The notes: generated by a model not told the origin, from the sequence alone. Shown: positions 1 to 8,572, numbered from the stretch's first letter. The stretch: 64,000 nt of DNA from Tenacibaculum maritimum NCIMB 2154 (GCF_900119795.1 NZ_LT634361.1:2480001-2544000), one strand, 5' to 3'. Numbers and translations: made by a program.

Positions 1-245
1 ATGAATTGGGAAAGGATTACGAAAAGGCAGATTTTTATTATAAGGCTGCTTATGGTAAAATGGAATTATCTGACCCTAATGCTGATGCCTTTTATGAAAA
101 TATAAAGCGGGTAAATAGACTGATGAATAGTGCTCCAGAGGAACATTTAAATTTACAAGAAGAAGAAAATTTAGAAGAGCAAGAGGAAGAACAACAAGAA
201 GATGAGCAGCAAGAAGATCATGAAGAACAAAAAGAGGGAGAATAA
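1..245 (+). CDS. C-terminal part of an acidic-tailed protein (5' end outside window)
   Basis: The reading frame is open from base 3, and there is no reason to start it at the TTG at base 6, so the gene begins before the window. The visible 80 or so residues start with a helical, TPR-like stretch (KADFYYKAAYGKMELSDP) and end in a tail of about 35 residues made almost only of Glu, Gln and Asp. The stop codon lies in the loop of a small terminator hairpin. The gene converges on the next one, which is on the minus strand 12 nt away. A tetratricopeptide-repeat protein is the best guess, but the function cannot be told from this fragment. Confidence 0.6.
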   Translation, partial: ELGKDYEKADFYYKAAYGKMELSDPNADAFYENIKRVNRLMNSAPEEHLNLQEEENLEEQEEEQQEDEQQEDHEEQKEGE

Positions 246-259
246 ATAACTCCCTTTTT
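236..259 (+). terminator. Small intrinsic terminator at the end of the first gene
   Basis: GGGAG at 236-240 pairs with CTCCC at 250-254 across a 9-nt loop that contains the TAA stop, and is followed by six T. The stem is short, so it is a weak candidate. Confidence 0.45.
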
Positions 260-671
260 ATGTTAAGCTGATTCTATCTGAAGATATTACGATCTTTTTA
301 TTCTTGTATAAATTACCAATAGCTCTTTTGAATGCTTTTTTACTCATTTGTAAATGAAATTTAATAGATTCAGGAGAGCTTTTGTCAGTTAAAAGTAAAA
401 AGCCTTTTTCTTTTAACTTATTCAGAACAACTTCTACATCTGTATCGATGACACTTTTAAAACCTTGGGGACGAAGGCTAACATCTATTTTTTCGTCTTC
501 GCGAACTTTTTTAACATAGCCTTTCATTTTCATTCCTTCTTCCACTTCAGAAAAGATTTCATTTTTATACAAAAGACCTTCAAATTCCTCATTTATCAAC
601 ACGGTATATCCCAACATTGTTTTTTGTCCAATTATTAAATCTACCTTATCTCCTTCGTTTAAATATTCCAT
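258..671 (-). CDS. Short CvfB-like RNA-binding protein (S1 plus winged helix)
   Basis: This 137-residue protein has an S1-like OB fold at about residues 1-66 (GDKVDLIIGQ, GYTVLINEEFEGLLYKNEI, GYVKKVREDEKIDVSL). A C-terminal winged-helix-like region follows (residues 75-137, including KKAFKRAIGNLYKNKKI). This matches the last S1 and winged-helix modules of the CvfB/YitL family, which usually has about 280-300 residues and three S1 units, so this is a short version. The ATG lies 4 nt after the menD stop, so the two genes are probably cotranscribed. A role in RNA binding is family knowledge; the target is unknown. Confidence 0.75.
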   Translation of the reverse strand: MEYLNEGDKVDLIIGQKTMLGYTVLINEEFEGLLYKNEIFSEVEEGMKMKGYVKKVREDEKIDVSLRPQGFKSVIDTDVEVVLNKLKEKGFLLLTDKSSPESIKFHLQMSKKAFKRAIGNLYKNKKIVISSDRISLT

Positions 672-675
672 TCTG

Positions 676-2364
676 TTATAATTGTTTAAAATAGTTTTGC
701 AAAACTACGTCGTTAATTTCTTTTGGAGTGCTTATTTCTAATATTTTTGGTTGCTTTCCTTTTTCATAAAACCTTTGCAAACTTTCTTGTAAACTTTCTA
801 CGGTATCTGCAAAACAATATTCAAAACCATACATCTTACATAAATGTACCGCAGTTAAGTTATGAGAAGTTTCAAAATAATCAATTGCATTGGTTGTTTT
901 AGGCCCCGGTATAAACCTAAAAATTCCGCCTCCTGAATTATTAATAAGAATAATTCTAAAATTATTCGGAATATAATTGTTCCACAATGCATTACTATCG
1001 TAAAAGAAACTCAGATCTCCTGTTATAAAAACTGTTTGCTTTTTATTCGTTGCAATAGCTGCTCCAATGGCCGTACTAGTACTACCATCAATGCCGCTTG
1101 TTCCTCTATTACAAAAAACAGCTAGCGATTTTTGAATTGAGAATAATTGAGTATATCTAATAACAGAACTATTACTTAATTGCAACTGGCTTTCTTCAGG
1201 GATGCTTTTTAACACCTCTTCAAATACCTTCAAATCTGAATATGCAACGCTATTTAGGTATTTTTGATGTTTCTCTCTTCTATATGCACGTTCCTTTAAC
1301 CATTTATATTGAAAATTACTCGATCTATTTTTTCTATCTTTTGCCAACTTCTCTAAGAAAACTGAAGGAGATTCTTGAACAAACTCTGTCAAACAATAAT
1401 AGGTATCCATCGCATTATTTTCATCTATATGCCAATGATGTTGAGGCGGATGATTTCGTAAAAATTGCTTTACTTTTTTAGAAACAACCATTCCTCCTAA
1501 AGTTACCAATATTTCTGGTTTCAGTGCTTCGAAATCTTCCTCTTTTAATGAAAAAATTAATTGATCTATTGCATTGATAAAATTTGGATGGTGCACATTA
1601 GAAATTGTTTCTGTCATGATTAACACAGTGTCATCTTCTGCAAAAAGTGCTAAAGCTTCTTGAATTTTTTCACTAGGAAAATTACTCCCTATTAAAATTA
1701 TTTTTTTAGCAGAAGAATTCCATATTGACAAGAATGTTTCGTAATTGACCTTCGCTTTTTCTTCCTTTAAAAACCTATTATTATAGGTGGTACTAAAAGA
1801 TTTTTTTACTTGATTTAATACGAAAGGAGCTAAAACATCAACCGTTTCATATAATGGCTCCTTAAATGGTACATTAATATGAATAGGTCCTTTTTTATAA
1901 GTAGCTGTAAACAATGCCTTTGCTAAAAGATCTGAATTTTCTTCTAAAGTGCCTGCGGCTTCTTTTAAATTTGCAGCAAAAAGAATGTGATTCTCAAACA
2001 CATTTTCTTGGCGAATCGTTTGACCATCTCCTATATCAATTAATTCTTTAGGCCTATCCGCAGAAATAACGACCAGTGGAATATTACTATAAAAAGCTTC
2101 AGCTATTGCAGGGTAATAATTTAACAATGCAGAACCAGAGGAACATACAAGCCCTACAGGTTTTTGAGTTTGTTGAGCAATTCCTAATGCAAAAAAAGCA
2201 GCACATCGCTCATCTACTATACTCAATGCTTCTATTTCTGGATGATTTGAAAACCCAATAGTCAATGGAGCATTTCGAGATCCTGGAGAAATAACAACCG
2301 TATTGATATCAAACTGATGACAGGCAGCTATAACAGTTTGTGCGAGTTCTTTTTTTGGGAACAT
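676..2364 (-). CDS. menD: 2-succinyl-5-enolpyruvyl-6-hydroxy-3-cyclohexene-1-carboxylate synthase
   Basis: ThDP-dependent enzyme of menaquinone synthesis that joins 2-oxoglutarate and isochorismate with loss of CO2. Length (562 aa) is normal for MenD. Visible landmarks are SPGSRNAPL at residues 26-34, the ThDP-activating Glu in VDERCAAFF (Glu52), and the ThDP/Mg motif that begins GDLSFF at about residue 449 and ends with NN near 475. Menaquinone is the usual respiratory quinone in Bacteroidota. The gene ends 4 nt before the short S1-domain gene. No other men gene is in the window. Confidence 0.95.
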   Translation of the reverse strand: MFPKKELAQTVIAACHQFDINTVVISPGSRNAPLTIGFSNHPEIEALSIVDERCAAFFALGIAQQTQKPVGLVCSSGSALLNYYPAIAEAFYSNIPLVVISADRPKELIDIGDGQTIRQENVFENHILFAANLKEAAGTLEENSDLLAKALFTATYKKGPIHINVPFKEPLYETVDVLAPFVLNQVKKSFSTTYNNRFLKEEKAKVNYETFLSIWNSSAKKIILIGSNFPSEKIQEALALFAEDDTVLIMTETISNVHHPNFINAIDQLIFSLKEEDFEALKPEILVTLGGMVVSKKVKQFLRNHPPQHHWHIDENNAMDTYYCLTEFVQESPSVFLEKLAKDRKNRSSNFQYKWLKERAYRREKHQKYLNSVAYSDLKVFEEVLKSIPEESQLQLSNSSVIRYTQLFSIQKSLAVFCNRGTSGIDGSTSTAIGAAIATNKKQTVFITGDLSFFYDSNALWNNYIPNNFRIILINNSGGGIFRFIPGPKTTNAIDYFETSHNLTAVHLCKMYGFEYCFADTVESLQESLQRFYEKGKQPKILEISTPKEINDVVLQNYFKQL

Positions 2365-2456
2365 TCTTTTGTAATAACATTAATTTTTTGTGGGTATAAG
2401 AAAACGGAAAGAGGTCAGCATACAAATTCAAGTTCCTAACCTCTTATAGCTATTAC

Positions 2457-3110
2457 TTAGTTTCCCTTTTTGTAGTCTGCTAAAAATTTAGCCAAACCAA
2501 TATCTGTCAAAGGATGCTTTAACAATCCTTCAATAGCACTCAAAGGACCAGTCATTACATCTGAACCTAGCTTTGCGCAATCAATAATATGCATCGTATG
2601 ACGTACTGATGCTGCTAATATTTGCGTATCAAACATATAATTGTCATAAATCTGACGGATTTCAGAAATTAAATTCAATCCATCCGTAGAAATATCATCC
2701 AAACGTCCTATAAATGGTGAAACATAAGTTGCGCCTGCTTTTGCTGCCAACAAAGCTTGCCCTGCTGAAAACACTAATGTTACATTCGTTTTAATACCTT
2801 TTTCCGAAAAATACTTACATGCTTTTACCCCATCTTTTATCATTGGTAACTTTACAACGATTTGAGGATTTAAAGCTGCCAATGCTTCGCCTTCTTTTAT
2901 CATTCCTTCATAATCAGTAGCAATTACCTCTGCAGAAACATCTCCATCAACCAATTCGCAAATTTTCTTATAATGGTTAATGATATTACCTTCTCCAGTA
3001 ATTCCTTCCTTTGCCATTAAAGATGGATTCGTAGTTACTCCATCTAAAATACCTAGTGCTTGTGCCTCTTTTATTTGCTCTAAATTAGCGGTATCAATAA
3101 AAAATTTCAT
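2457..3110 (-). CDS. fsa: Fructose-6-phosphate aldolase / small-type transaldolase
   Basis: A 217-residue cytosolic (beta/alpha)8 enzyme of the short transaldolase/FSA class. It starts [10 protein letters not shown] and carries [13 protein letters not shown]. The Schiff-base lysine is in VVKLPM (Lys87), with TNVTLVFS and a conserved SPFIGRLDD segment behind it. Short family members do either transaldolase chemistry (often annotated tal) or fructose-6-phosphate aldol cleavage; sequence alone does not decide which. A single gene with about 90 nt upstream; a TAnnTTCG box precedes it on the same strand. Confidence 0.93.
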   Translation of the reverse strand: MKFFIDTANLEQIKEAQALGILDGVTTNPSLMAKEGITGEGNIINHYKKICELVDGDVSAEVIATDYEGMIKEGEALAALNPQIVVKLPMIKDGVKACKYFSEKGIKTNVTLVFSAGQALLAAKAGATYVSPFIGRLDDISTDGLNLISEIRQIYDNYMFDTQILAASVRHTMHIIDCAKLGSDVMTGPLSAIEGLLKHPLTDIGLAKFLADYKKGN

Positions 3111-3199
3111 GTATTTATTTCTTTATAAGTTGTGTTTTAGTATATTTTTTTGAGTAGCAAAGGCATCTCTTACCCGCTCTCTTCTTCTTAAGTATGGTG

Positions 3200-3207
3200 C
3201 GAATTTA
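3200..3207 (-). promoter_or_regulatory. Candidate -7 box (TAnnTTCG variant) upstream of the transaldolase gene
   Basis: On the minus strand the sequence TAAATTCG lies about 90 nt before the transaldolase ATG. It differs by one base from the Bacteroidota -7 consensus TAnnTTTG. No clear -33 TTG is seen at the right distance, so support is modest. Confidence 0.3.
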
Positions 3208-4008
3208 CAATTTATAATGGTTCATCAGTAATTTTTCATACCATTTATCAGGCAATACTCTTTTCAATACAATAGAAAACTTTTCCATAAAGCCCCCCAC
3301 TTTGTAGTGTATTTTTCTTTTTTCTGCTTCAATAATTTTTAAAACAGCCTCTGCCATTAGTATTGGATCCATTCCTTTATGCACATGTGCATCCATCAAT
3401 GCTAAGTTTTCTGCATATTTCTCTTTATATGCAGAATCTTCAAAGACAGGTGTATGATACCTTCCTGCGGCTATATTCGTAGCAAAATCTCCAGGAGCAA
3501 CATTTACCACGTCTATTCCAAAATTTTTCACTTCCATACTCAGTGCCTCTGTAAGCAGCTCCAAGGCTCCTTTACTAGCCGAATAAACCCCTCTATAAGG
3601 TAACCCCATATATCCTGCAATAGAAGTTATATTTATAATGATCCCTTTTCTTTGAGTTCTCATTTGTGGCAATACCGCCTTCATCACCTCTATAGCTCCA
3701 AAAAAATTCGTATTAAAGTTACGCTTCATCTCTTCTATAGGAGTATCCTCTATAGGTCCTGTAATTCCTTTCCCTGCATTATTAATCAGTACATCTATTC
3801 TTCCTTCTTTTCTTATAATAGCATTTACTGCTTGTTGAATGGTTTCTTTGTTTAAAACATCTAAAGCAATTAACTTAAAAGGATAATCTCCTGATTTTTT
3901 AGGACTTCTACTCGTTCCATATACTTGGTAATTATTTTTGTGCAAAAAAACTCCAATAGCTCTTCCTATACCAGAAGAAGCTCCAGTTATTAAGACAACT
4001 TTAGTCAT
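3205..4008 (-). CDS. Short-chain dehydrogenase/reductase (SDR), classical type
   Basis: This 267-residue NAD(P)-dependent oxidoreductase has all classical SDR signatures: the dinucleotide motif TGASSGIG (8-15), NNAG (76-79), Ser129 in the active site and the YxxxK pair in YSASK (Tyr142, Lys146). The basic residues RS near 34 favour NADP, but this is an inference. The substrate cannot be named. The gene stands alone, divergent from pdxH, with a 157-nt shared upstream region. Confidence 0.9.
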   Translation of the reverse strand: MTKVVLITGASSGIGRAIGVFLHKNNYQVYGTSRSPKKSGDYPFKLIALDVLNKETIQQAVNAIIRKEGRIDVLINNAGKGITGPIEDTPIEEMKRNFNTNFFGAIEVMKAVLPQMRTQRKGIIINITSIAGYMGLPYRGVYSASKGALELLTEALSMEVKNFGIDVVNVAPGDFATNIAAGRYHTPVFEDSAYKEKYAENLALMDAHVHKGMDPILMAEAVLKIIEAEKRKIHYKVGGFMEKFSIVLKRVLPDKWYEKLLMNHYKL

Positions 4009-4136
4009 TTATTGTTCTTATTAAGCGTTATATAATTTTCCGTTTCTATTTTTAAATACTTAGGGCAAATATCTTAAAACTAAACGAGGTGTACTAACAA
4101 CTCGTAAATTTAGCTTAAATACTCAATTAAAAATTT

Positions 4137-4144
4137 TATTTTTG
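4137..4144 (+). promoter_or_regulatory. Candidate -7 box for pdxH
   Basis: TATTTTTG matches TAnnTTTG exactly and sits 21 nt before the ATG at 4166. An upstream in-frame TTG (4142) falls inside this box and so cannot be the start codon. No convincing -33 TTG was found. Confidence 0.4.
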
Positions 4145-4165
4145 TTTAAACTCTTTGATAGAATT

Positions 4166-4813
4166 ATGTCACACGATTTAAGTAATTATAGAAAAATTTA
4201 CGAAAAACAAGAATTGCTAGAAAGCAATTGCCCTGAGAATCCTATAGAATTATTTCAGAAATGGTTTTTAAATGCTGATGCTTCAGATACTGTGGAAGAA
4301 GCCAACGCAATGACTGTTTCTTCTATAGGACTAGATGGTTTTCCTAAAAATAGAGTTGTTCTTCTAAAAAAATACACTTGGGAGGGCTTTATTTTTTATA
4401 CTAATTATGATTCAGAAAAAGGGAAGGCTATTTTAGCTAACAACCATATTTGCTTATCTTTTTTTTGGGCAGGATTAGAGCAACAGGTTATTATCAAAGG
4501 AAAAGCGGAGCAATTAGCTAAAAATTTATCCGATGGATACTTCGAGTCTCGCCCTGATGGTAGTAAGCTAGGTGCATGGGCTTCCAAACAGAGTGACGTT
4601 GTTGCTTCAAGAACTGTATTAGACGAGCGACTATCTTTTTTTGAGCAAAAATATAAAGGAGCAGAAATCCCTCGTCCCGAAAATTGGGGTGGATACATTG
4701 TAAAACCCGTTTCTATTGAATTTTGGCAAGGCAGACCTAACAGAATGCACGATAGAATCAGGTACGCATTACAAGCTAACTTTTCATGGAAAATAGAACG
4801 ATTAGCTCCTTAA
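4166..4813 (+). CDS. pdxH: Pyridoxamine/pyridoxine 5'-phosphate oxidase
   Basis: FMN enzyme of vitamin B6 metabolism that oxidises PNP or PMP to pyridoxal phosphate. With the ATG at 4166 the protein is 215 residues, the usual family length; a longer TTG-started form would begin in a promoter box. Family motifs are present: ATGxx-type FMN region (AMTVSSIGLDGFPKNRVVLLK), YTNYDSEKG, the SRP/GAWASKQSD stretch, and the C-terminal WxGRPNRMHDR signature followed by a closing ERLAP. The histidine-phosphatase gene follows after 35 nt, probably in the same transcript. Confidence 0.94.
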   Translation: MSHDLSNYRKIYEKQELLESNCPENPIELFQKWFLNADASDTVEEANAMTVSSIGLDGFPKNRVVLLKKYTWEGFIFYTNYDSEKGKAILANNHICLSFFWAGLEQQVIIKGKAEQLAKNLSDGYFESRPDGSKLGAWASKQSDVVASRTVLDERLSFFEQKYKGAEIPRPENWGGYIVKPVSIEFWQGRPNRMHDRIRYALQANFSWKIERLAP

Positions 4814-4848
4814 TTTTTTATATTTACACATCAATCTTTAACTATTGA

Positions 4849-5337
4849 ATGAAGACACTTTATATTGTTCGTCACGCTAAATCTTCTTGGAAATATAGCA
4901 GCATAAAAGATATTGATCGCCCTTTAAAAGAAAGGGGAATTAATGATGCACACTTGGTTTCCAAGGTTTTATCCAAAGAACTAGAAAAACCTGATGTTTT
5001 TGTTTCTAGTAGTGCCAATAGAGCATTGCATACTGCTATTATTTTTTGTGAAAATTTTAAATACCCCCTTTCTAATTTGCAAATAAAAAAGCAGCTATAC
5101 AGTTTTAGCGATGGCTATTTAGTAAAAACAATCAAGGCTTTAGATGATAATTTCAACAGTGCCATTGTATTTAGCCACGATCACGGCATTAATTCTTTTG
5201 TCAATAAATTCGGAGATAAACCTATTGCACATGTTTCAACATGTGGAGTGATAGGAATTCAATTTGACAATAAACACTGGAAAAGTATAAAAAAAGGAAC
5301 CACTATTCTTACCGCTTTTCCTAAAGATTATAAATAA
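4849..5337 (+). CDS. sixA: SixA-type phosphohistidine phosphatase
   Basis: This 162-residue histidine-phosphatase family protein has the catalytic RH of the RHG-like motif at residues 8-9 (MKTLYIVRHAKSSW), the second arginine region in SSSANRALHTA, and the late catalytic histidine in FSHDHG. SixA proteins remove phosphate from phosphohistidine, for example on HPt domains; the partner here is unknown. Only 7 nt separate it from the exopolyphosphatase-family gene, suggesting translation from one mRNA. Confidence 0.85.
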   Translation: MKTLYIVRHAKSSWKYSSIKDIDRPLKERGINDAHLVSKVLSKELEKPDVFVSSSANRALHTAIIFCENFKYPLSNLQIKKQLYSFSDGYLVKTIKALDDNFNSAIVFSHDHGINSFVNKFGDKPIAHVSTCGVIGIQFDNKHWKSIKKGTTILTAFPKDYK

Positions 5338-5344
5338 AAATATT

Positions 5345-6241
5345 TTGTTAGAAATTAAAAAATATGCAGCCATAGATATTGGCTCAAATGCAATTAGATT
5401 GTTGGTTTCAAATGTTATTGTAGAAAAAAATAGGGAACCTCAATTTAAAAAATCATCTTTGGTTCGCGTACCTATTCGTTTAGGTGCTGATGTTTTCGTT
5501 TCTGGAAAAATTTCAGAAGCAAATATTACTAGAATGATAAGTGCTATTCAAGCATTTAAATTGCTAATGGATGTACATGGTGTAGAGCGCTATAAAGCTT
5601 GTGCTACTTCAGCAATGCGAGAGGCTAAAAACGGTAAAGAAGTTGCCCACCAAATATCAAAAGAAACGGCTATTGATATAGATATTATTAATGGTAAAAA
5701 AGAAGCCGCTATCATCTCTTCAACAGACCTAAGTGAACTCATCCAAGGTGAAGCTTCTTATTTGTATGTAGATGTTGGAGGTGGTAGCACTGAATTTACT
5801 GTTTTTTCAAAAGGGAAAATCATTAATTCAAAATCCTTTAAAATGGGAACTGTAAGGCTTATAAATAATAAAAAAGCAGAAAATAAAGCCATGTTTAAGG
5901 AGGTAGAAAAATGGATTAAAGAAAACACCAAAGATTTAAAAAGAATTTCTTTAATTGGCTCTGGTGGAAATATCAACAAAATCTTCAAGATGTCTGGTAG
6001 AACTATAGGCAAGCCAATCTCTTACATTTATCTAAATGCCCAATACCAGTTTTTAAAACAAATGAGCTATAAAGAACGTATTTCTGAACTAAGCCTAAAC
6101 CCTGATAGAGCGGATGTTATTGTTCCTGCTACTAAAATATATCTTTCAGCTATGAAGTGGAGTGGAGCACGAAAGATATTCGTTCCTAAAATAGGCCTTT
6201 CTGATGGCATCATTAAGAGCCTATATTTCAATAAACTATAA
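5345..6241 (+). CDS. ppx: Ppx/GppA family exopolyphosphatase
   Basis: A 298-residue actin-fold phosphatase that hydrolyses polyphosphate and/or pppGpp. Visible are the first phosphate loop DIGSNAIRLL (11-20), the catalytic-Glu region INGKKEAAI (Glu120), the second loop DVGGGSTEF (143-151), and SGGNINK. It lacks the C-terminal HD/extension of the long E. coli forms. The start is a TTG (5345): no in-frame ATG is near, and the residues from there on match the usual start LEIKKYAAIDIG. It follows sixA closely. No ppk gene is next to it. Confidence 0.88.
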   Translation: MLEIKKYAAIDIGSNAIRLLVSNVIVEKNREPQFKKSSLVRVPIRLGADVFVSGKISEANITRMISAIQAFKLLMDVHGVERYKACATSAMREAKNGKEVAHQISKETAIDIDIINGKKEAAIISSTDLSELIQGEASYLYVDVGGGSTEFTVFSKGKIINSKSFKMGTVRLINNKKAENKAMFKEVEKWIKENTKDLKRISLIGSGGNINKIFKMSGRTIGKPISYIYLNAQYQFLKQMSYKERISELSLNPDRADVIVPATKIYLSAMKWSGARKIFVPKIGLSDGIIKSLYFNKL

Positions 6242-6242
6242 T

Positions 6243-6277
6243 TTGCTTTAACGTTTAAAGTTATTTGATTATATTTG
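6243..6277 (+). promoter_or_regulatory. Candidate promoter of the repeat OmpA gene
   Basis: TATATTTG at 6270-6277 matches the TAnnTTTG consensus exactly. A TTG at 6243-6245 is 24 nt upstream, slightly longer than usual. A short inverted repeat (CTTTAA/TTAAAG, 6246-6260) lies between the boxes. The leader to the ATG is about 70 nt. Confidence 0.45.
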
Positions 6278-6349
6278 TAGGTATGTGACTTTCTCCCCTA
6301 GGATGTGTCATAGGTAAAAGTTAAACAATCAAAATAAACTTTATTCATT

Positions 6350-8437
6350 ATGAAGAAACTATTATTATCTGGATCATTATTAATGTTCGGATTGACCGTA
6401 TCTGCACAAGACCTGCCTACGAATGCAGAGCCGGGGAAATGTTATGTCCGTTGTAAAACTCCAGAAGTATGGAAGAACCAAGATATATCAATTGAGGTAG
6501 CTCCTGCTTATAAGAGAATTGTAACGCATCCTGCCGAATTCAAAACAGTTACAGAGCGTGTTTTAGTTGATGAAGGATCTCAAAAATTGGTTATTGTTCC
6601 TGCTAAGTACGAAATGAAAGACTTTACTGTTGTTACTGAAGAAGGTAGTGAGCGTTTACGTAAGATAACTGCTAAAACGAACATTGAAGACGTTACTGTT
6701 CTTACTCATGAAGCAAGTCAACGTTTAGAAAAAGTTCCTGCTAAATATGAAATGAAAGATTTTACTGTTGTAGTCAATGAGGCTTATCAGAAAGTTAAAA
6801 TCATCCCTGCTAAATATGAAATGAAAGATGTTGAAGTAACCATTCAAGAAGCAAGCCAACGCTTAGTGAAAGTACCTTCTAAAACAAGCGTTGTTACTGA
6901 AACTATCGTAGAAAGAGAAGCTAGCCAGCGTTTGGAAGTTGTTCCTGCTAAATACGAAATGAAAGATGTTACTGTTGTCGTAAAAGAAGCTAGCCAACGT
7001 TTAGAGTTAGTTCCTGCTAAATACGAAATGAGAGATGTTACTATTGTAGAAAGAGAAGCTAGTCAACGTTTGGAAGTTGTTCCTGCAACGTACGCTACTG
7101 AAACAGTATCTTACCACAAAAAAGACTTTGGTTCTTCTTTAAGAGTAATTCCTGCTGCTTTTAGTAAAGACAGTGAAACGATTGAGTTAAGAGCGAAATC
7201 TGCAAGATGGCAAATGAGCGATAAGGCTCCTGACTGTGAATCTTCTGACCCTAATGATTGCCGTTACTGGTGTTACAGAGAAGTACCTGCTCAATATACA
7301 ACAATCAACAAAACTGTATTAGACAAAGATGCTTCTGTGGTTTCAACACCTAATTGTGACGAAAGTAAAGCTGGCCCTAATGGATGTGGTAACGCTACTT
7401 ATACAAAGAGAGTCATGAAAACTCCTCCAACTACCAAAGTTATTGAAATTCCTGAAGTTACTAAAGTTATCAAGAAAAGAGTTATGGTGACTCCTCCGAC
7501 TACTAAAGTTATTGAAATTCCTGAAATAACTAAAGTTATTAAGAAAAGAGTTATGGTGACTCCTCCAACTACTAAAGTAGTTACTATTCCTGAAGTTACT
7601 AAAACTATCAAAAGATATGTAACAACTCCAGAAACTACTAAAGTTGTTAAAATTCCTGCTGTAACTAAGATTATCAAGAAAAAAGTAATGGTGACTCCTC
7701 CAACTACTGAAGTTATTGAAATTCCTGCCATCACTAAAACCTTTAAGAAAAGAGTTATGGTGACTCCTCCAACAACTAGAGTTATTGACATTCCTTCTAA
7801 ATCTACCGTAATTAAGAAAACGGTTATCTCTCCTGAAACTGTAGAAACAGTAGCTATTGACGAAAGAGCTAAAACATTCAAAAAGAGAGTAATGGTAGCT
7901 CCTCCAACTACAAAGCTTGTAAAAACTGAACCAAAATACGCTACTTTAACAAAGACAGTATTGGTAAAAGATGCTTGGAAAGAGGAAGTTCCTGTAGATG
8001 CTAAATACAAAACAGTAACTAAAGAAGTTTTAGTTTCTAAGGGAGGCTTAACTACATGGAAACCTGTTGACTGTAAATTAGTAACGAATACTCCTTTACC
8101 TATCAACTGGAATTTAGGAAGTGCTACGTTAACTCCAGCAGCTAAACGTATTATTGATGCTCGTTTATTACCTGTATTGAAAGATGGAGTTGCTGTAGCC
8201 ATTGAATCTCATACAGATTCTAGAGGTAACAAAGTAAACAACCAACGCTTATCTGAAAGAAGAGCACAAGCCGTTGTAAACTACTTAGTAACTAAAGGAG
8301 TTAATCCTAGCCAATTAACTGCTAATGGTTATGGTGAAAATAAATTAACAAATAGATGTGCTGATGGTGTTTCTTGTACTGAAAGAGAGCACGCAGCAAA
8401 CAGAAGAACAACATTTAGAGTTATTAGCCAAAACTAA
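6350..8437 (+). CDS. OmpA-family outer-membrane protein with two blocks of 23-residue repeats
   Basis: A 695-residue secreted protein. It has a signal peptide of about 20 residues ending VSAQ and a C-terminal OmpA-like peptidoglycan-binding domain (about 590-695; IESHTDSRGN, LSERRAQAV, ANRRTTFRV). Between them lie two repeat blocks. Block one (about 45-270) repeats a unit like EASQRLEVVPAKYEMKDVTV. Block two (about 350-540) repeats a unit like KKRVMVTPPTTKVIEIPEVT. Both have a 23-residue period, sometimes shortened to 22. A Cys-bearing linker (DCESSDPNDCRYWCY) separates them. The repeats are valine-rich and likely beta-structured. The OmpA end should anchor it to the cell wall; the rest may be periplasmic or surface-spanning. 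Function unknown. Confidence 0.85.
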   Translation: MKKLLLSGSLLMFGLTVSAQDLPTNAEPGKCYVRCKTPEVWKNQDISIEVAPAYKRIVTHPAEFKTVTERVLVDEGSQKLVIVPAKYEMKDFTVVTEEGSERLRKITAKTNIEDVTVLTHEASQRLEKVPAKYEMKDFTVVVNEAYQKVKIIPAKYEMKDVEVTIQEASQRLVKVPSKTSVVTETIVEREASQRLEVVPAKYEMKDVTVVVKEASQRLELVPAKYEMRDVTIVEREASQRLEVVPATYATETVSYHKKDFGSSLRVIPAAFSKDSETIELRAKSARWQMSDKAPDCESSDPNDCRYWCYREVPAQYTTINKTVLDKDASVVSTPNCDESKAGPNGCGNATYTKRVMKTPPTTKVIEIPEVTKVIKKRVMVTPPTTKVIEIPEITKVIKKRVMVTPPTTKVVTIPEVTKTIKRYVTTPETTKVVKIPAVTKIIKKKVMVTPPTTEVIEIPAITKTFKKRVMVTPPTTRVIDIPSKSTVIKKTVISPETVETVAIDERAKTFKKRVMVAPPTTKLVKTEPKYATLTKTVLVKDAWKEEVPVDAKYKTVTKEVLVSKGGLTTWKPVDCKLVTNTPLPINWNLGSATLTPAAKRIIDARLLPVLKDGVAVAIESHTDSRGNKVNNQRLSERRAQAVVNYLVTKGVNPSQLTANGYGENKLTNRCADGVSCTEREHAANRRTTFRVISQN
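6450..7960 (+). repeat. In-gene tandem repeats, 69-bp period, two related families
   Basis: Direct repeats inside the OmpA-family gene. The first family recurs around 6580-7100 (for example CCTGCTAAATACGAAATGAA). The second recurs around 7400-7910 (for example GTGACTCCTCCAACTACTAA). Both keep a 69-nt step, so units stay in frame. High DNA identity between units suggests recent expansion or gene conversion. Confidence 0.8.
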
Positions 8438-8462
8438 CAACTAATACCTCTATAACGCTCTC

Positions 8463-8520
8463 TAACAAGAGTATCAAAAAAACCTCGCAATATTGCGAGG
8501 TTTTTTTGATACTCTTGTTA
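8463..8520. terminator. Perfect 58-bp palindrome acting as bidirectional terminator
   Basis: Bases 8463-8520 are identical to their own reverse complement: 29-nt arms with no spacer, centred on AATATT. The stem holds CCTCGCAATATTGCGAGG flanked by seven A on one side and seven T on the other, so it can terminate transcripts from either side. It lies 25 nt after the OmpA-family stop codon. Confidence 0.9.
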
Positions 8521-8572
8521 AAATATTTCATAAAGCAATAGCAGTACCCTACAAACAATAATACATTAATAG

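Noticed and set aside
2400..2456. Possible terminator after menD (AAGAGGT/ACCTCTT)
   Set aside because: A loop of over 20 nt and no proper T-run after the stem, and the placement does not fit the gene direction well.
4142..4165. Upstream TTG start for pdxH
   Set aside because: It lies inside an exact TAnnTTTG box, so it would be before the transcript start; the ATG at 4166 gives the usual length of 215 residues.
6450..7960. Possible CRISPR-like array because of regular direct repeats
   Set aside because: Repeats and intervening bases are all in one reading frame, with 69-bp units that vary by codon; no conserved short repeat with unrelated spacers and no cas genes.
7399..8202. A 267-codon open frame on the minus strand opposite the repeat gene
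   Set aside because: It is a by-product of the periodic repeats on the plus strand: valine- and threonine-rich low-complexity sequence with no start signals, fully inside a real gene.
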